This document shows positions 18,186-27,717 of a stretch of DNA of 64,000 nucleotides, piece after piece (position 1 is the stretch's first letter; each line of letters opens with the position of its first letter). Under the pieces are notes generated by a model. The model saw nothing but the letters and a program-made list of their open reading frames with translations, was not told the DNA's origin and ran no database searches. The translations under genes were made by a program, and so were the position numbers. This DNA comes from an uncultured Lachnospiraceae bacterium (GTDB taxonomy: Bacteria; Bacillota; Clostridia; Lachnospirales; Lachnospiraceae). The stretch spans positions 1 through 64,000 of the forward strand of contig CANRMF010000001.1 of the NCBI GenBank assembly GCA_947631665.1, written 5' to 3'.

Positions 18186-19328
18186 ATGATGGATCAGAAG
18201 TTAATTATCTCCGATTTTTACCAAAATTATTTGCTTGGTTTTTATGAATTTGATGGAGTGGTCAAACGGATTGTCGATTTGAATACAGACAGTCTTGTGG
18301 GAAATATTTATTGCGGTCATGTGCGCGACATTGTAAAAAACATTCAGGCTGCGTTTGTGGAGTTTGACGGGCATAAAGGATTTCTGCCTCTGAAAGATGC
18401 AAAGAGTTCTCTGCATCAGGGCGATAAAGTGCTCGTTCAGGTTGCTTTCGACGCCCTCAAATCAAAAGACTACGGTCTGACAGAAAAAATCAATCTCTCG
18501 CATGAACTGGCAGTGCTCACTGTCGGGACGCCCGGAATTTCCATTTCCAGAAAAATTTCGGACGATGCAAAAAGAGAAGAATTTAAACAACTGCTCATGC
18601 AGTACCAAAATCCGGAATACGGACTGATTGTAAGAACGAAGGCGGCGGACTGCCCCGCAGAACAGCTTATGCGCGCAGTAGAAGACCTTATAGCGCAATG
18701 GAAGCATATCCGGCGGAAATTTCAATTTTCCACGTCCGGTATGCCACTGCTTGTCCGGAATAAATGCGTCAGCGAAAGCAGGGAATTTCTCGCAAAATAT
18801 GAGGGAGAGATTGTTACGGACAACCGGTTTGTATCAGAACTGCTGAACAATCAGGATATTTCCTGCCGGTTTTATGAAAACCACAGCGTTTCCCTGCCAA
18901 ATGTATACAGGCTTGGCAAATGCTTAGAGCGCGCCCTCCGGCGTACCGTCCGGTTAAAAAGCGGCGCTGAGCTGGTGATTGATTATACGGAAGCGCTGAC
19001 GGTGATTGACGTCAATACTGCAAAAGCAGAGCTTCATTCCAATCGTCAGGAAACGTTTTTTCAAATCAATCTGGAGGCGGCATATGAGATTGCAGACCAG
19101 ATGGAACTGCGCAATCTCTCCGGAATTATTTTGGTTGATTTTATCAATTTAAAAAGTAAACAGGCGCGCGGAAAACTGACAGAAACGTTGAGGGAATTAT
19201 TAAGATACCAGTCGGTTCCATGCGAGGTCTGCGGATTTACAAAACTCGGACTGATGGAGTTGTCCAGAAAAAAGAAAGAACGTCCGTTATACGAATGTTT
19301 AAAACAGAAAGAAGGAGAAACAAAATGA
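18186..19328 (+). CDS. rng: Ribonuclease E/G family endoribonuclease
   Basis: A 380-residue RNase G-type enzyme. It carries an S1-like RNA-binding domain early (GNIYCGHVRDIVKNIQAAFV, about residues 39-58), the DNase I-like catalytic region with IDYTEALTVIDVNTAKAEL (about 267-285; the metal-binding Asp is in VIDVN), and the ILVDFINLKS segment that supplies a second Asp. The short C-terminal CEVCGFTKLGLMELSRKK carries the two zinc-link cysteines. It likely matures rRNA and degrades mRNA. The gene usually precedes rplU directly; here accessory genes intervene, and the first overlaps it by 4 bp. Confidence 0.92.
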   Translation: MMDQKLIISDFYQNYLLGFYEFDGVVKRIVDLNTDSLVGNIYCGHVRDIVKNIQAAFVEFDGHKGFLPLKDAKSSLHQGDKVLVQVAFDALKSKDYGLTEKINLSHELAVLTVGTPGISISRKISDDAKREEFKQLLMQYQNPEYGLIVRTKAADCPAEQLMRAVEDLIAQWKHIRRKFQFSTSGMPLLVRNKCVSESREFLAKYEGEIVTDNRFVSELLNNQDISCRFYENHSVSLPNVYRLGKCLERALRRTVRLKSGAELVIDYTEALTVIDVNTAKAELHSNRQETFFQINLEAAYEIADQMELRNLSGIILVDFINLKSKQARGKLTETLRELLRYQSVPCEVCGFTKLGLMELSRKKKERPLYECLKQKEGETK

Positions 19329-20935
19329 AAAAGCGGTTTGAAAAATTTTTAAGTCTGATGCTGGTTTGTCTGCTGGTATGCGGGTTATGCGGCTGCAACG
19401 GCAGCAAGACGGAGGAGAAGGCGGCCGAAACGAAAGAAGATAAAGAAGTCGTTGATTTATCATGGTATATCAATTTCTCGTGGTTCAATACCGATTGGGG
19501 CACCAACATGGTATCCAAGGCGATTACGGAGAAAACCGGCTGCAATATTGATTTTGTCATTCCTACGGGAGATCCGAATGAAAAATTGGATTCCATGATT
19601 TCGTCGGACAGCCTGCCGGATATCGTTACGCTCGGCTGGTGGGAATATGAAATCAGCCAGATGGTCAATCAGGGAAAAGTTTATGCCTTAGACGAACTGG
19701 CAGACAAGTATGAACCTTATTTCTTTCAGGTTGTAAATGATGAAATTGTAAACTGGCATTCTTCTTCCGACGGACACCTGTATCAGTATCCGAACTCCGC
19801 CATGACGCCTTCGGATTATGAGCAGTACGACAACCTTCCGTCAAATCAGGTATTTGTAGTGCGGAAAGATATATATGAGGCAATCGGTTCCCCGGATATG
19901 ACGACGCCGGAAGGATTTGTCTCCGCCGTAGAAAAAGCGGCAAAAATGTTTCCTGAAATTGACGGAAAAGAATTGATTCCTGTGGGCAGTACGGAGTTTA
20001 ACGAACTCGGCTGTGATTCTTTTGACAATTTCCTTTTAAATTTCCTTTCCGTACCATATGTCGACAAAAACGGAAATGCAGTAGACCGGCGTTCCAATAA
20101 AGATTATATCGCATGGTTAAAAGCGTTTAGAAAATTGGGCGCAAAAGGTCTTTTAAAAGATGAAATCTTTTTGAATACAAGAACGCAGACTTCAGAAAAA
20201 ATTGCCACCGGACAATATTTCTGCATGATTTATCAGTATACCGATATGGCTGACCAGCAGAAGACATTGTACAGCAACAATCCGGACGGCATCTATATGG
20301 CGGTGGACGGCCCGAAAAATCTGGCGGGAGACGATTATTCCCTGCCCGGAACCGGTATTAACGGCTGGACGGTAACGCTGATTTCAAAAACGTGTGAACA
20401 CCCGGACAAAGCGATTAAACTTCTGACGTATTTAATCAGCGAAGAAGGCCAGAAAATGACATGGCTTGGCGTGCAGGGTGAAACGTGGGATTATAACGAA
20501 GAAGGAAAGCCGGAAATGTATCCTGAGGTTACGGAACTGTTAAATAAGGACAGGGCGGCTTTCGACAGAAAATACGGCGCGGATTCCTGCTATTGGATGA
20601 TGCAGAATGATGTGCTTTCCGCACAATGGTTTGAAGATGATGAAAACGACCCGATTACCCAGTTAAAACAATGGACTTATCCTTATACGGTTTACGACGG
20701 ACAGTACACGATTTCCTTTGATACTGAAAGCGAAGTCGGAAAAATTAAAGATCAGGCGGATAAGTTGTGGGGGCAAACCCTGCCGAAACTTCTGGTCACG
20801 AAGTCCGAAAAAGAATTTGACCGGATTTTTAAAGACTTTGAACAGACAAGGGATTCTTACGGGTATGATAAAGTGCTCAAGGCGCTTACGGAAAAAATCA
20901 ATGAAAATGAACAGCGGTTGGGATTAAATCAATGA
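19325..20935 (+). CDS. Extracellular solute-binding lipoprotein (ABC sugar type)
   Basis: A 536-residue lipoprotein of the family 1 extracellular solute-binding type. The signal peptide (about residues 1-21) ends in a lipobox LCGC, so the Cys would be lipidated and the protein held outside the membrane. The body has the periplasmic binding pattern (ISSDSLPDIVTLGWWEYE; a late GINGWTVTLISKT segment). Length is like LplA/YtcQ-type proteins for complex saccharides. ATG overlaps the rng stop (ATGA) after AGAAGGAG. No permease or ATPase gene is present; a YesM kinase and YesN regulator follow, each with 4-bp overlaps. The protein may supply an unlinked transporter or serve as a sensor. The ligand is unknown. 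Confidence 0.88.
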   Translation: MKKRFEKFLSLMLVCLLVCGLCGCNGSKTEEKAAETKEDKEVVDLSWYINFSWFNTDWGTNMVSKAITEKTGCNIDFVIPTGDPNEKLDSMISSDSLPDIVTLGWWEYEISQMVNQGKVYALDELADKYEPYFFQVVNDEIVNWHSSSDGHLYQYPNSAMTPSDYEQYDNLPSNQVFVVRKDIYEAIGSPDMTTPEGFVSAVEKAAKMFPEIDGKELIPVGSTEFNELGCDSFDNFLLNFLSVPYVDKNGNAVDRRSNKDYIAWLKAFRKLGAKGLLKDEIFLNTRTQTSEKIATGQYFCMIYQYTDMADQQKTLYSNNPDGIYMAVDGPKNLAGDDYSLPGTGINGWTVTLISKTCEHPDKAIKLLTYLISEEGQKMTWLGVQGETWDYNEEGKPEMYPEVTELLNKDRAAFDRKYGADSCYWMMQNDVLSAQWFEDDENDPITQLKQWTYPYTVYDGQYTISFDTESEVGKIKDQADKLWGQTLPKLLVTKSEKEFDRIFKDFEQTRDSYGYDKVLKALTEKINENEQRLGLNQ

Positions 20936-22722
20936 TACATCGTAATTCACAGGGAAAATTAAAATTTCATATTTCATTAAACCATAAAATTGTAATCGTA
21001 CTTGTCGCAACAATGATAGTTCTTGCAAGTTTATGGACTACCGTAATGTTTTTAAACATGAGCCGGAACGCAAAGGATATTGCGTTAAATGACGAGAGAA
21101 CCTATATCCGTTCGGTCGGTTCCAATGAAAACAGTGTGGAGGAGGTCTGCAATCTTGCAAAACAGACGATTGTACAGCAGACCTCCCTGTACGATTATAT
21201 GCAGTTGGCAAAGTCGGGAAAAGATTTGGATACGGTTGAAAAAATAGAATTTTATAATAATGAAATTGCCTCCCTTGACAATATGACGAACACCAATCCG
21301 TATCTCTACCAGATACGGCTGTTTGTCAATGCCCCGATTACGGAAAAAAAGCCCTGCTTTTACAGGATTGACCGATTGAAAAATCTTGCATGGGCGGCTT
21401 CCTATCAGAGCGGAGCGTGGGAAATCAATTATACGGATACCGCATTTCCAAATAATGTCAATTATTCGACAAGACTTGCGGCGATTGTCACCGATATTTA
21501 TGATGAAAATAACGACCTGCTTGCTGTGCTGGAAGTGTCTACCAATATTGAAAATATTATTCCAAATTTTTACAGCGAAAAGCAAGAAGATTTGAATTTC
21601 TTTATCGACAGCCATGACCATATTGTCTGCTCCGACCATGTGCAGGAGTTATTAAATTCAAACAAAAAGCAGATTTTGGAAATGGTGGAAAACAACAGCG
21701 AACCAGCCTATATCAAACTGAATGATAACAATTTTCTTATTTCAACGCTGAAAATGACTTCTTTAAACGGGACTTATGTACATATTACCACAACCGACCA
21801 TATCATTGCGTCCTATTACGACAGTCAGGCGCCGTATATATTTATTGTTGTTATTTCCATGATTATCTTTTCCGCGCTGGTCGTTATTTTAATCCGCTAC
21901 ATTTTCCGGCGGTTTAATAATCTGACAACCTCGGTGAAACGGATTAAAAACGGAGAACACATTATGCTGCCGACAGATGGAAACGACGAAGTTTCCGATA
22001 TGGCGATGCAGATTAACGATATGCTTTCTGCGCTCGAACAGTTGAACGAGGAAAAAATGAATCGTGAGCTGCTCGCGAAAAACGCTGAAATTAAAGCACT
22101 CCAGAACCAGATTAACGCTCATTTCATGTTTAATGTTTTGGAAACGATTAAAATGCTTGCGGAAATCAGAGAGGATTACGAAATCTCAGACGCCGTAACC
22201 TCGCTGGGAGAAATGTTCCGTTACACTGTAAAATGGAGCTCCGGTATGGTAGAGTTAAAGGAGGAAATCAATTATATTAAAAATTATCTGGATTTATTAA
22301 ATCTGAGATTTGATTATGAAATCAATTTATCGCTGAACATTCCGGAAGAATATATGACGCTGAAAATCCCGAAGATGTCGCTGCAGCCATTGGTTGAAAA
22401 TTCAGTTTCGCATGGAATTGAAAATGTGGCGGAGGACACGACGATTTTAATTCAGGCGTACAAAAAGGACGAACTGATTTATCTTGAGGTTTTGGACGAA
22501 GGCGTCGGCATCAGCATGGAACAGTTGGAAAATCTCCGGCAGAGGTTGGAATCCAGTGAATGGGTCAGCGATGACAGCGATCATGGAAGGGCGCTGTTTA
22601 ATGTGATGCAGCGGATTAAAATGTATTTCGGCGCGGAATACGGACTTCAGATTTTTTCAGAAGAAGGAAAGTACACAAAGGTACTGATACAAATACCAAG
22701 AAATGAGGAGAACGTCAAATGA
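20932..22722 (+). CDS. YesM-type sensor histidine kinase
   Basis: A 596-residue membrane kinase. Two membrane segments (about residues 20-40 and 300-322) flank an extracellular domain of the dCACHE kind; a HAMP linker (about 323-375) and a His_kinase (PF06580-type) domain follow. The phosphoacceptor His lies in QINAHFMFNVLETIKML (about residue 396) and the ATP-binding part in LVENSVSHGIE and LDEGVGISMEQL. It overlaps the binding protein and the response regulator genes by 4 bp each. This pairing commonly senses carbohydrate availability. Confidence 0.93.
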   Translation: MIHRNSQGKLKFHISLNHKIVIVLVATMIVLASLWTTVMFLNMSRNAKDIALNDERTYIRSVGSNENSVEEVCNLAKQTIVQQTSLYDYMQLAKSGKDLDTVEKIEFYNNEIASLDNMTNTNPYLYQIRLFVNAPITEKKPCFYRIDRLKNLAWAASYQSGAWEINYTDTAFPNNVNYSTRLAAIVTDIYDENNDLLAVLEVSTNIENIIPNFYSEKQEDLNFFIDSHDHIVCSDHVQELLNSNKKQILEMVENNSEPAYIKLNDNNFLISTLKMTSLNGTYVHITTTDHIIASYYDSQAPYIFIVVISMIIFSALVVILIRYIFRRFNNLTTSVKRIKNGEHIMLPTDGNDEVSDMAMQINDMLSALEQLNEEKMNRELLAKNAEIKALQNQINAHFMFNVLETIKMLAEIREDYEISDAVTSLGEMFRYTVKWSSGMVELKEEINYIKNYLDLLNLRFDYEINLSLNIPEEYMTLKIPKMSLQPLVENSVSHGIENVAEDTTILIQAYKKDELIYLEVLDEGVGISMEQLENLRQRLESSEWVSDDSDHGRALFNVMQRIKMYFGAEYGLQIFSEEGKYTKVLIQIPRNEENVK

Positions 22723-24167
22723 GAACATTATTGTTGGTGGAAGATGAAAAACTGATTCGTAAAGGAATCCGTTCCATCGTGGAGCGTTCCGGCGTGGATA
22801 TTGACGAGATTATCGAATGCTCTAATGGCGAGGCGGCGTTGGCGATTTTAAAGGAGCGGGAAATCGACGCGATGTTTACGGATATCCGAATGCCGAAAAT
22901 GGACGGAATTACTCTGGTCAATGAAATCCAGTCTTTGGAGCATAAGCCTTTGATTGCGGCAATCAGCGGCTATGACGATTTTAAATATGCAGTTGAAATG
23001 CTTCGGAATGGGGTTAAAGACTATATATTGAAACCGGTTGACCGGAATAAAGTCACAAAAATACTGGAAAATTTCCAAAACGACCTTGCGGAGTCGGAAA
23101 ACGAGTATAATCAGAAAAAGCAGACGGCAATTCAGCAGTTTCAGTATATGTTATTTAACGACCAGATTACAAATCAGGAATTGCAGACCATCTGCCGCTT
23201 AGTGCACCCGTATATTCCATTGGACAATTTTGTTGTTTTCTGTATCAGCAACAGCGAGGAAAATGAAGCGTTTACTTCTCCGGGACGATATTATTATGTG
23301 CAGGGCAAAAAACATTTGAATATGATTATTGCGGACGACCGTTATAAACTGGAGGTCGCAGAGCGCTTAAAGGGATATTACTATGGTATCAGCAGAAAAT
23401 ATTACAGTTTCATGGACATTAAGCAGGCGTTCTGCGAAGCTGCAGAAATGCGCAGAACTGCCTTTGAAACCTGCACTCATGTCATTGATGCAACGACATT
23501 CCATAAACCGGAAATGGAGTATGAATATGCTGTAAAGGTTATGATGCAGACCGCAAATCTGATTTGTTCCAACAAACTCGAAGAAGCGCTGAATCAGTTG
23601 CAGGTTTTTGCTGAAGGTGTCAAGCAGCGGAAATATTCGATTGATGATTTTCAGGAACAGATGGAAATTATCATAACCACTACGATGAAGGTTTACAAAA
23701 ACACGCTAAAGAATAAGGAAGATGAAGTCCGCGAACTGCTTAATATGTTCAGTTTCCAGACCATCAATGAATATATGATGGTCGTTTCCGACTGGATCCG
23801 CAATTTTAACGAGTTAATCGGGCCGGATTTAGATGAACGGAAAACCGGACAGAAAATGGAAAAAGCGATAGCGTTTATTAAGGAAAATTATGCCACAGAC
23901 TTGAATATGGCGGTGGTGTCAAACTACATCTCGATGAACTATTCGCTGTTTTCATTTACTTTCAAGCAATATACCGGAACCAATTTTGTCAATTATCTGA
24001 AAAATATCCGCGTGGGCGAGGCAAAGAAACTGCTGACGGACACAGATATGAAAGTCAATGAGATTTCAAGAGCAGTGGGCTATGAATATGAAAAACATTT
24101 CATGAAGACGTTTAAAAGCATTACAGGACTGACTCCTTCCCAATACCGCAACAACTTAGGCCAGTAG
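22719..24167 (+). CDS. YesN-type response regulator, AraC family
   Basis: A 482-residue regulator: receiver domain (residues about 1-120; phosphoacceptor Asp in MFTDIRMPKMDG near 54, Lys in DYILKPVDR near 103), a long middle region, and a C-terminal AraC-type double helix-turn-helix (about 380-482, with YISMNYSLFSFTFKQYTGT and VNEISRAVGYEYEKHFMKTF). It is the cognate partner of the kinase overlapping its start. GAGGAG lies 10 bases before the ATG. Targets probably include the binding protein gene itself or a distant glycan-utilisation locus. Confidence 0.94.
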   Translation: MRTLLLVEDEKLIRKGIRSIVERSGVDIDEIIECSNGEAALAILKEREIDAMFTDIRMPKMDGITLVNEIQSLEHKPLIAAISGYDDFKYAVEMLRNGVKDYILKPVDRNKVTKILENFQNDLAESENEYNQKKQTAIQQFQYMLFNDQITNQELQTICRLVHPYIPLDNFVVFCISNSEENEAFTSPGRYYYVQGKKHLNMIIADDRYKLEVAERLKGYYYGISRKYYSFMDIKQAFCEAAEMRRTAFETCTHVIDATTFHKPEMEYEYAVKVMMQTANLICSNKLEEALNQLQVFAEGVKQRKYSIDDFQEQMEIIITTTMKVYKNTLKNKEDEVRELLNMFSFQTINEYMMVVSDWIRNFNELIGPDLDERKTGQKMEKAIAFIKENYATDLNMAVVSNYISMNYSLFSFTFKQYTGTNFVNYLKNIRVGEAKKLLTDTDMKVNEISRAVGYEYEKHFMKTFKSITGLTPSQYRNNLGQ

Positions 24168-24178
24168 GAGAGATATAT

Positions 24179-24350
24179 ATGAAATACAGAGGAAATAAAA
24201 AAGCAGCCTTACCGCGAAGTGCGGGAGTGGCTTGCCAGAGTTAAGACTTTTGTGAAGTGCATTGTAAAACCTGAACCGAAGTATCTGGGAGAACCGATTG
24301 ACTTGAAAACCAGCGGCGATGTGACAAATGATGTGACAAATGACAAATAA
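24179..24350 (+). pseudogene. Small ORF broken by a one-base shift in an A6 run
   Basis: AGGAG at 24167-24171 precedes an ATG at 24179, but its frame stops after 21 codons. After the A6 tract at 24197-24202 another frame stays open for 50 more codons (QPYREVREWLARVKTFVK, then CIVKPEPKYLGEPIDL) to the TAA at 24348. Removing one A would join them into a ~56-residue protein, so this looks like a frameshifted or length-variable small gene. The peptide is not recognised. It follows the response regulator by 11 bp. Confidence 0.45.
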
Positions 24351-24452
24351 GTATTGTGTTTTAAAAATTAGTGTGATACTATTAAAACGAGGATGAAATA
24401 TAAGGGGGGATATCTTACAATTAAACAATATGTATGTTACTAAATTAATGTA

Positions 24453-24490
24453 AAAATCTCTCGTTTATTATATTTCGAGGGATTTTTTGT
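24453..24490 (+). terminator. Terminator after the YesMN segment
   Basis: AAATCTCTCG at about 24454 pairs with CGAGGGATTT at about 24475-24485 (one G-U pair) over a 12-base loop, with a T6 tail. It ends the rng/binding protein/YesMN transcript before the subtilisin gene. Confidence 0.75.
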
Positions 24491-24558
24491 TTATATTATT
24501 GCAAAAAGTCCATCTCATTGTAACAAATTTATTAAATTAATTGAAAGGAGCCAGAGAT

Positions 24559-26622
24559 ATGAAAAAGAAATTATTAAAACAAATTTTTACCACATTATTA
24601 GTAATGGCAATATTACCAAATGCTATTACAGTAGCAAATCCAAAATATGATAAAAAATTAAAGAATGAATATGTAGTGTTTAATGAAAAAGCAAATAGTA
24701 AAAAAATTATAACAAAATTTTTGACAGCAACAGAAGCAGAAGAATTAAAAGAAGAGAATGAAAATGTTACAATTGAAAATAATATAAAATTTGAAGCTAG
24801 TTGGGATGAAAGTTATATAGATCCCGAATCCGTATCCGATCATTGGAATTTAAATATGATTAATGCAAATGAGATTAATAAGGAAAGTGCAGTGGAGGAT
24901 AAAATAAAAATCGCAATTATTGATTCTGGAATTGATATATGCGATGGAATAAAAGTTAAGGAAAGATATAATTTGGTTCCATCAGAAAGGGAAGTAAATC
25001 CAATTTTTGATGATATTACTGGTCATGGTACAGCCATTGCCTCTATAATTTGTGGAGCTAAAGGTGCAGATAGAAAGTCATATGGTATAAATAATGATGT
25101 AGAAATATACTCTATAAAAATAATGGATGGAGATAATACAGCTCCACTTAGTAGAGTAGTAGAAGCTATATATAAGGCAATAGAATATGATGTAGATATT
25201 ATTAATATGAGCTTTGGGACAACACAAAATTCAAAAATATTACAACAAGCTATTGAGGATGCTTATAATGAAGATATATTAATGATTGCTGCAGCAGGTA
25301 ATAGAGGAGAAACAGATGGTATTGTTGAATATCCGGCGGCATATGATGAAGTTATGGCGGTTGGCTCTGTGGATGCAAATGCCCAAATCAGTGAAACAAG
25401 TTCTAATGGGTATGAAGTAGATGTTTATGCGCCAGGAGATTATGTAAAAACAGCAACGAGTTTTGGATTGGAGACTGTGTCTTCTGGAACAAGTATTGCC
25501 ACACCACATGTAGTAGGATTAGCAAGTATACTATGGCAGCGAGATAGAAGTAAACCAGTTAGTTTTATCAAGGAACTAATTATTGATAGTTCAAAGGAAA
25601 TCGCATCTGGAGATAAAAGAATAAAATTGATTGATATAGGATATGCAATAGATACATATAATGATTTTGCAAAAACTTACAAAAGAAATAAAAATAATAA
25701 AAAAATAAAGAAGAACAGATCGGATATAATAACTTGTCAAGAAACTGCTGAAGTGTCAGCAAGATGGAGTAAAAATAATCATGGAAAATTGGTTATTAAT
25801 AATGCGAATGGAAAATTGACAGAAGCTCAAGTAAAGATGGTGCGCGCAGGAATAAGATATAATGACGAAATATTACCTGGAAGTTTTAACTCAGGGACAG
25901 GGATAATGTATGAACGAAGAGTATGGCATTCTTTAACATATTATGTTAATTATATGGCTGTTATAAATTATATAGGTAGAATTATCAGAAATACAGATTG
26001 CAATACGAATATTGCATATAATGATGTGACAAATTTTACGAATGCAGATAGAACAAGAATTAATACTGATATCAAGGCAATAAAAAAAGCAGACCTAATT
26101 AAAATAGGGTTACATGGAGATAGTAGCAGTAGTGAATATAAAAATCTGAACTTTGATTATAGAATGAGAAGATTATTAATTTTCGGAATGGAACTCCATG
26201 TAATAACCGACGCTTTTGCACATCGTGCATATGGAATAGCTCCATATTTGGGTGGAAATGATCCAAGTCATTGGATAAAAATAAGTACAGAAGATACAGA
26301 TGGTGATGGGGAAAATGATGTTTTTGCAGACGATTTAAATAGATATCCATCTAGATATGAGGCTGCAGGCAGAGTGGTAAGAAATGTTATGAATCAGTGC
26401 CTGGTTTTTAACAACAACAATGTAGTACAAATGAAAGAAACAAAATTAATATTAAGTAAACAGATAATGTATAACAATCAATTTTCTTCATTGTCTAATG
26501 AAAACTTTAATGATAGATTTTTATTATATAAATTGTATTCATACGCAAGCGCAAATGCTGCTTACGACAACACTTTTTCAACATATAGCAATGCGTTGGC
26601 AAATGTTTCATATGAGTGGTAG
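24559..26622 (+). CDS. Secreted subtilisin-like protease with a phospholipase-C-like C-terminal domain
   Basis: A 687-residue S8 serine protease with a signal peptide (about 1-25). A propeptide-like stretch precedes the catalytic domain (about 110-375), which has the triad in order: Asp in IAIIDSGID, His in GHGTAIASI and Ser in SGTSIATPHVVGLA, plus the oxyanion Asn in IAAAGN. After a basic linker, about residues 400-687 form a second domain with FGMELHVITDAFAHRAYG and FADDLNRYPSRYEAAG, patterns resembling zinc-dependent phospholipase C/DUF6765-like helical proteins. That second assignment is tentative. The gene is very AT-rich compared with rng and rplU. The ATG at 24559 follows AAAGGAG with 8 bases between. 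Confidence 0.85.
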   Translation: MKKKLLKQIFTTLLVMAILPNAITVANPKYDKKLKNEYVVFNEKANSKKIITKFLTATEAEELKEENENVTIENNIKFEASWDESYIDPESVSDHWNLNMINANEINKESAVEDKIKIAIIDSGIDICDGIKVKERYNLVPSEREVNPIFDDITGHGTAIASIICGAKGADRKSYGINNDVEIYSIKIMDGDNTAPLSRVVEAIYKAIEYDVDIINMSFGTTQNSKILQQAIEDAYNEDILMIAAAGNRGETDGIVEYPAAYDEVMAVGSVDANAQISETSSNGYEVDVYAPGDYVKTATSFGLETVSSGTSIATPHVVGLASILWQRDRSKPVSFIKELIIDSSKEIASGDKRIKLIDIGYAIDTYNDFAKTYKRNKNNKKIKKNRSDIITCQETAEVSARWSKNNHGKLVINNANGKLTEAQVKMVRAGIRYNDEILPGSFNSGTGIMYERRVWHSLTYYVNYMAVINYIGRIIRNTDCNTNIAYNDVTNFTNADRTRINTDIKAIKKADLIKIGLHGDSSSSEYKNLNFDYRMRRLLIFGMELHVITDAFAHRAYGIAPYLGGNDPSHWIKISTEDTDGDGENDVFADDLNRYPSRYEAAGRVVRNVMNQCLVFNNNNVVQMKETKLILSKQIMYNNQFSSLSNENFNDRFLLYKLYSYASANAAYDNTFSTYSNALANVSYEW

Positions 26623-26700
26623 GGCGAACAAAAGAAACAAGAATTGGAGAAGAAAAAGCAAGGGTTAGTTCATTTGTTTTTACTAGGAGGATTATAGATT

Positions 26701-27687
26701 ATGAAAAGAGTATTTTATATTTTAATAATAATTTTTATTCTTCATTTGAATTTAATGATATCAGAAAATATAAGTGCCGAAAATGTACAATCTGAAAATC
26801 TCTTAGGAATTACAGAAGAAAATTTTCCGGATCAGGTACTAAGGGAAATCTTAAATACAAATGATAAAAATAGCGATGGATATCTGTCTGACGAAGAAAT
26901 AAGAACTATAAAAACGGTTACGTTAGACAAAGACGAACTATCTCAGGAAGAAACGGCAAAGGGGCTTAATACCTCGATGACAAAGGAAGAAAAAAGAAAG
27001 AGATATTATGAAATAAACCTTAAGGGCATCGACAAATTAACATCATTACAAGCGATTAGTCTTAATTGCTGTTCTTCTAAAAAAATTAAACCAAAGATAT
27101 ATCATTTTAAATTATTATATAAAATGCCGAAAATTATTGGTTTACAATTGAGTATTAGAAATATTAAAAAACTTAAACTTTACAAATTTTCAAATTTGAA
27201 GAATTGTACAATTACCAGCTCGCAGATTGATTCAATCAATTTTGGAAAAAATTCAAAAATAGAATACTTGTATTTAGATGCTTGTAATATAAAAAGAAGA
27301 CTTGATATATCACAGTTAAAGAAATTGAAAACTTTTATAGTGGAAAATTGTGTTATTACAGATTTAAAGATGGGAGATAAAAATAAAAAACTTGAAAAAT
27401 TTTATCTCGATGCAGATTTAGAGCATAGCAGGAAGTGTACAATAAGAAAATTAGATTTTACCAATATGAAAAATCTAAAAACGGTAGGAATATGGAGTTG
27501 GGAAAAGTTAAAAGAAATTCGGTTTAAAAATAATAATAAACTTAAAAGGATAAATATTGTTTACTGTCCAAAACTGAAAAAAATCATATTTACAAAGTGC
27601 AAAAAAGCAAAAAAATTATCTAAAAAAATGAGTTTGTCAAAATCATCGAACCAGTATTATAAATCAATTACTAAAATAATCGATTGA
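26701..27687 (+). CDS. Secreted leucine-rich repeat protein with an EF-hand-like loop
   Basis: A 328-residue protein with a signal peptide (about 1-26, FYILIIIFILHLNLMI). An early segment ENFPDQVLREILNTNDKNSD leads into GYLSDEEI, an EF-hand-like calcium loop often found at the front of Lachnospiraceae surface leucine-rich repeat proteins. The remainder (about 90-310) is irregular leucine-rich repeats of about 22 residues (e.g. LKKLKTFIVENCVITDLKM). No wall anchor is visible. It is AT-rich, preceded by AGGAGG, and 78 bp after the subtilisin gene, probably co-acquired. Its TGA overlaps the -35 box of the rplU promoter. Confidence 0.75.
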   Translation: MKRVFYILIIIFILHLNLMISENISAENVQSENLLGITEENFPDQVLREILNTNDKNSDGYLSDEEIRTIKTVTLDKDELSQEETAKGLNTSMTKEEKRKRYYEINLKGIDKLTSLQAISLNCCSSKKIKPKIYHFKLLYKMPKIIGLQLSIRNIKKLKLYKFSNLKNCTITSSQIDSINFGKNSKIEYLYLDACNIKRRLDISQLKKLKTFIVENCVITDLKMGDKNKKLEKFYLDADLEHSRKCTIRKLDFTNMKNLKTVGIWSWEKLKEIRFKNNNKLKRINIVYCPKLKKIIFTKCKKAKKLSKKMSLSKSSNQYYKSITKIID

Positions 27688-27712
27688 CATTAGGCCGCTT
27701 CTGTGCTATATT
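27684..27712 (+). promoter_or_regulatory. rplU operon promoter
   Basis: TTGACA at 27684-27689 and TATATT at 27707-27712 with a 17-base spacer. The -35 box overlaps the stop codon of the upstream leucine-rich repeat gene, so the ribosomal operon keeps its own promoter at the edge of the accessory segment. Confidence 0.85.
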
Positions 27713-27717
27713 ACTCT

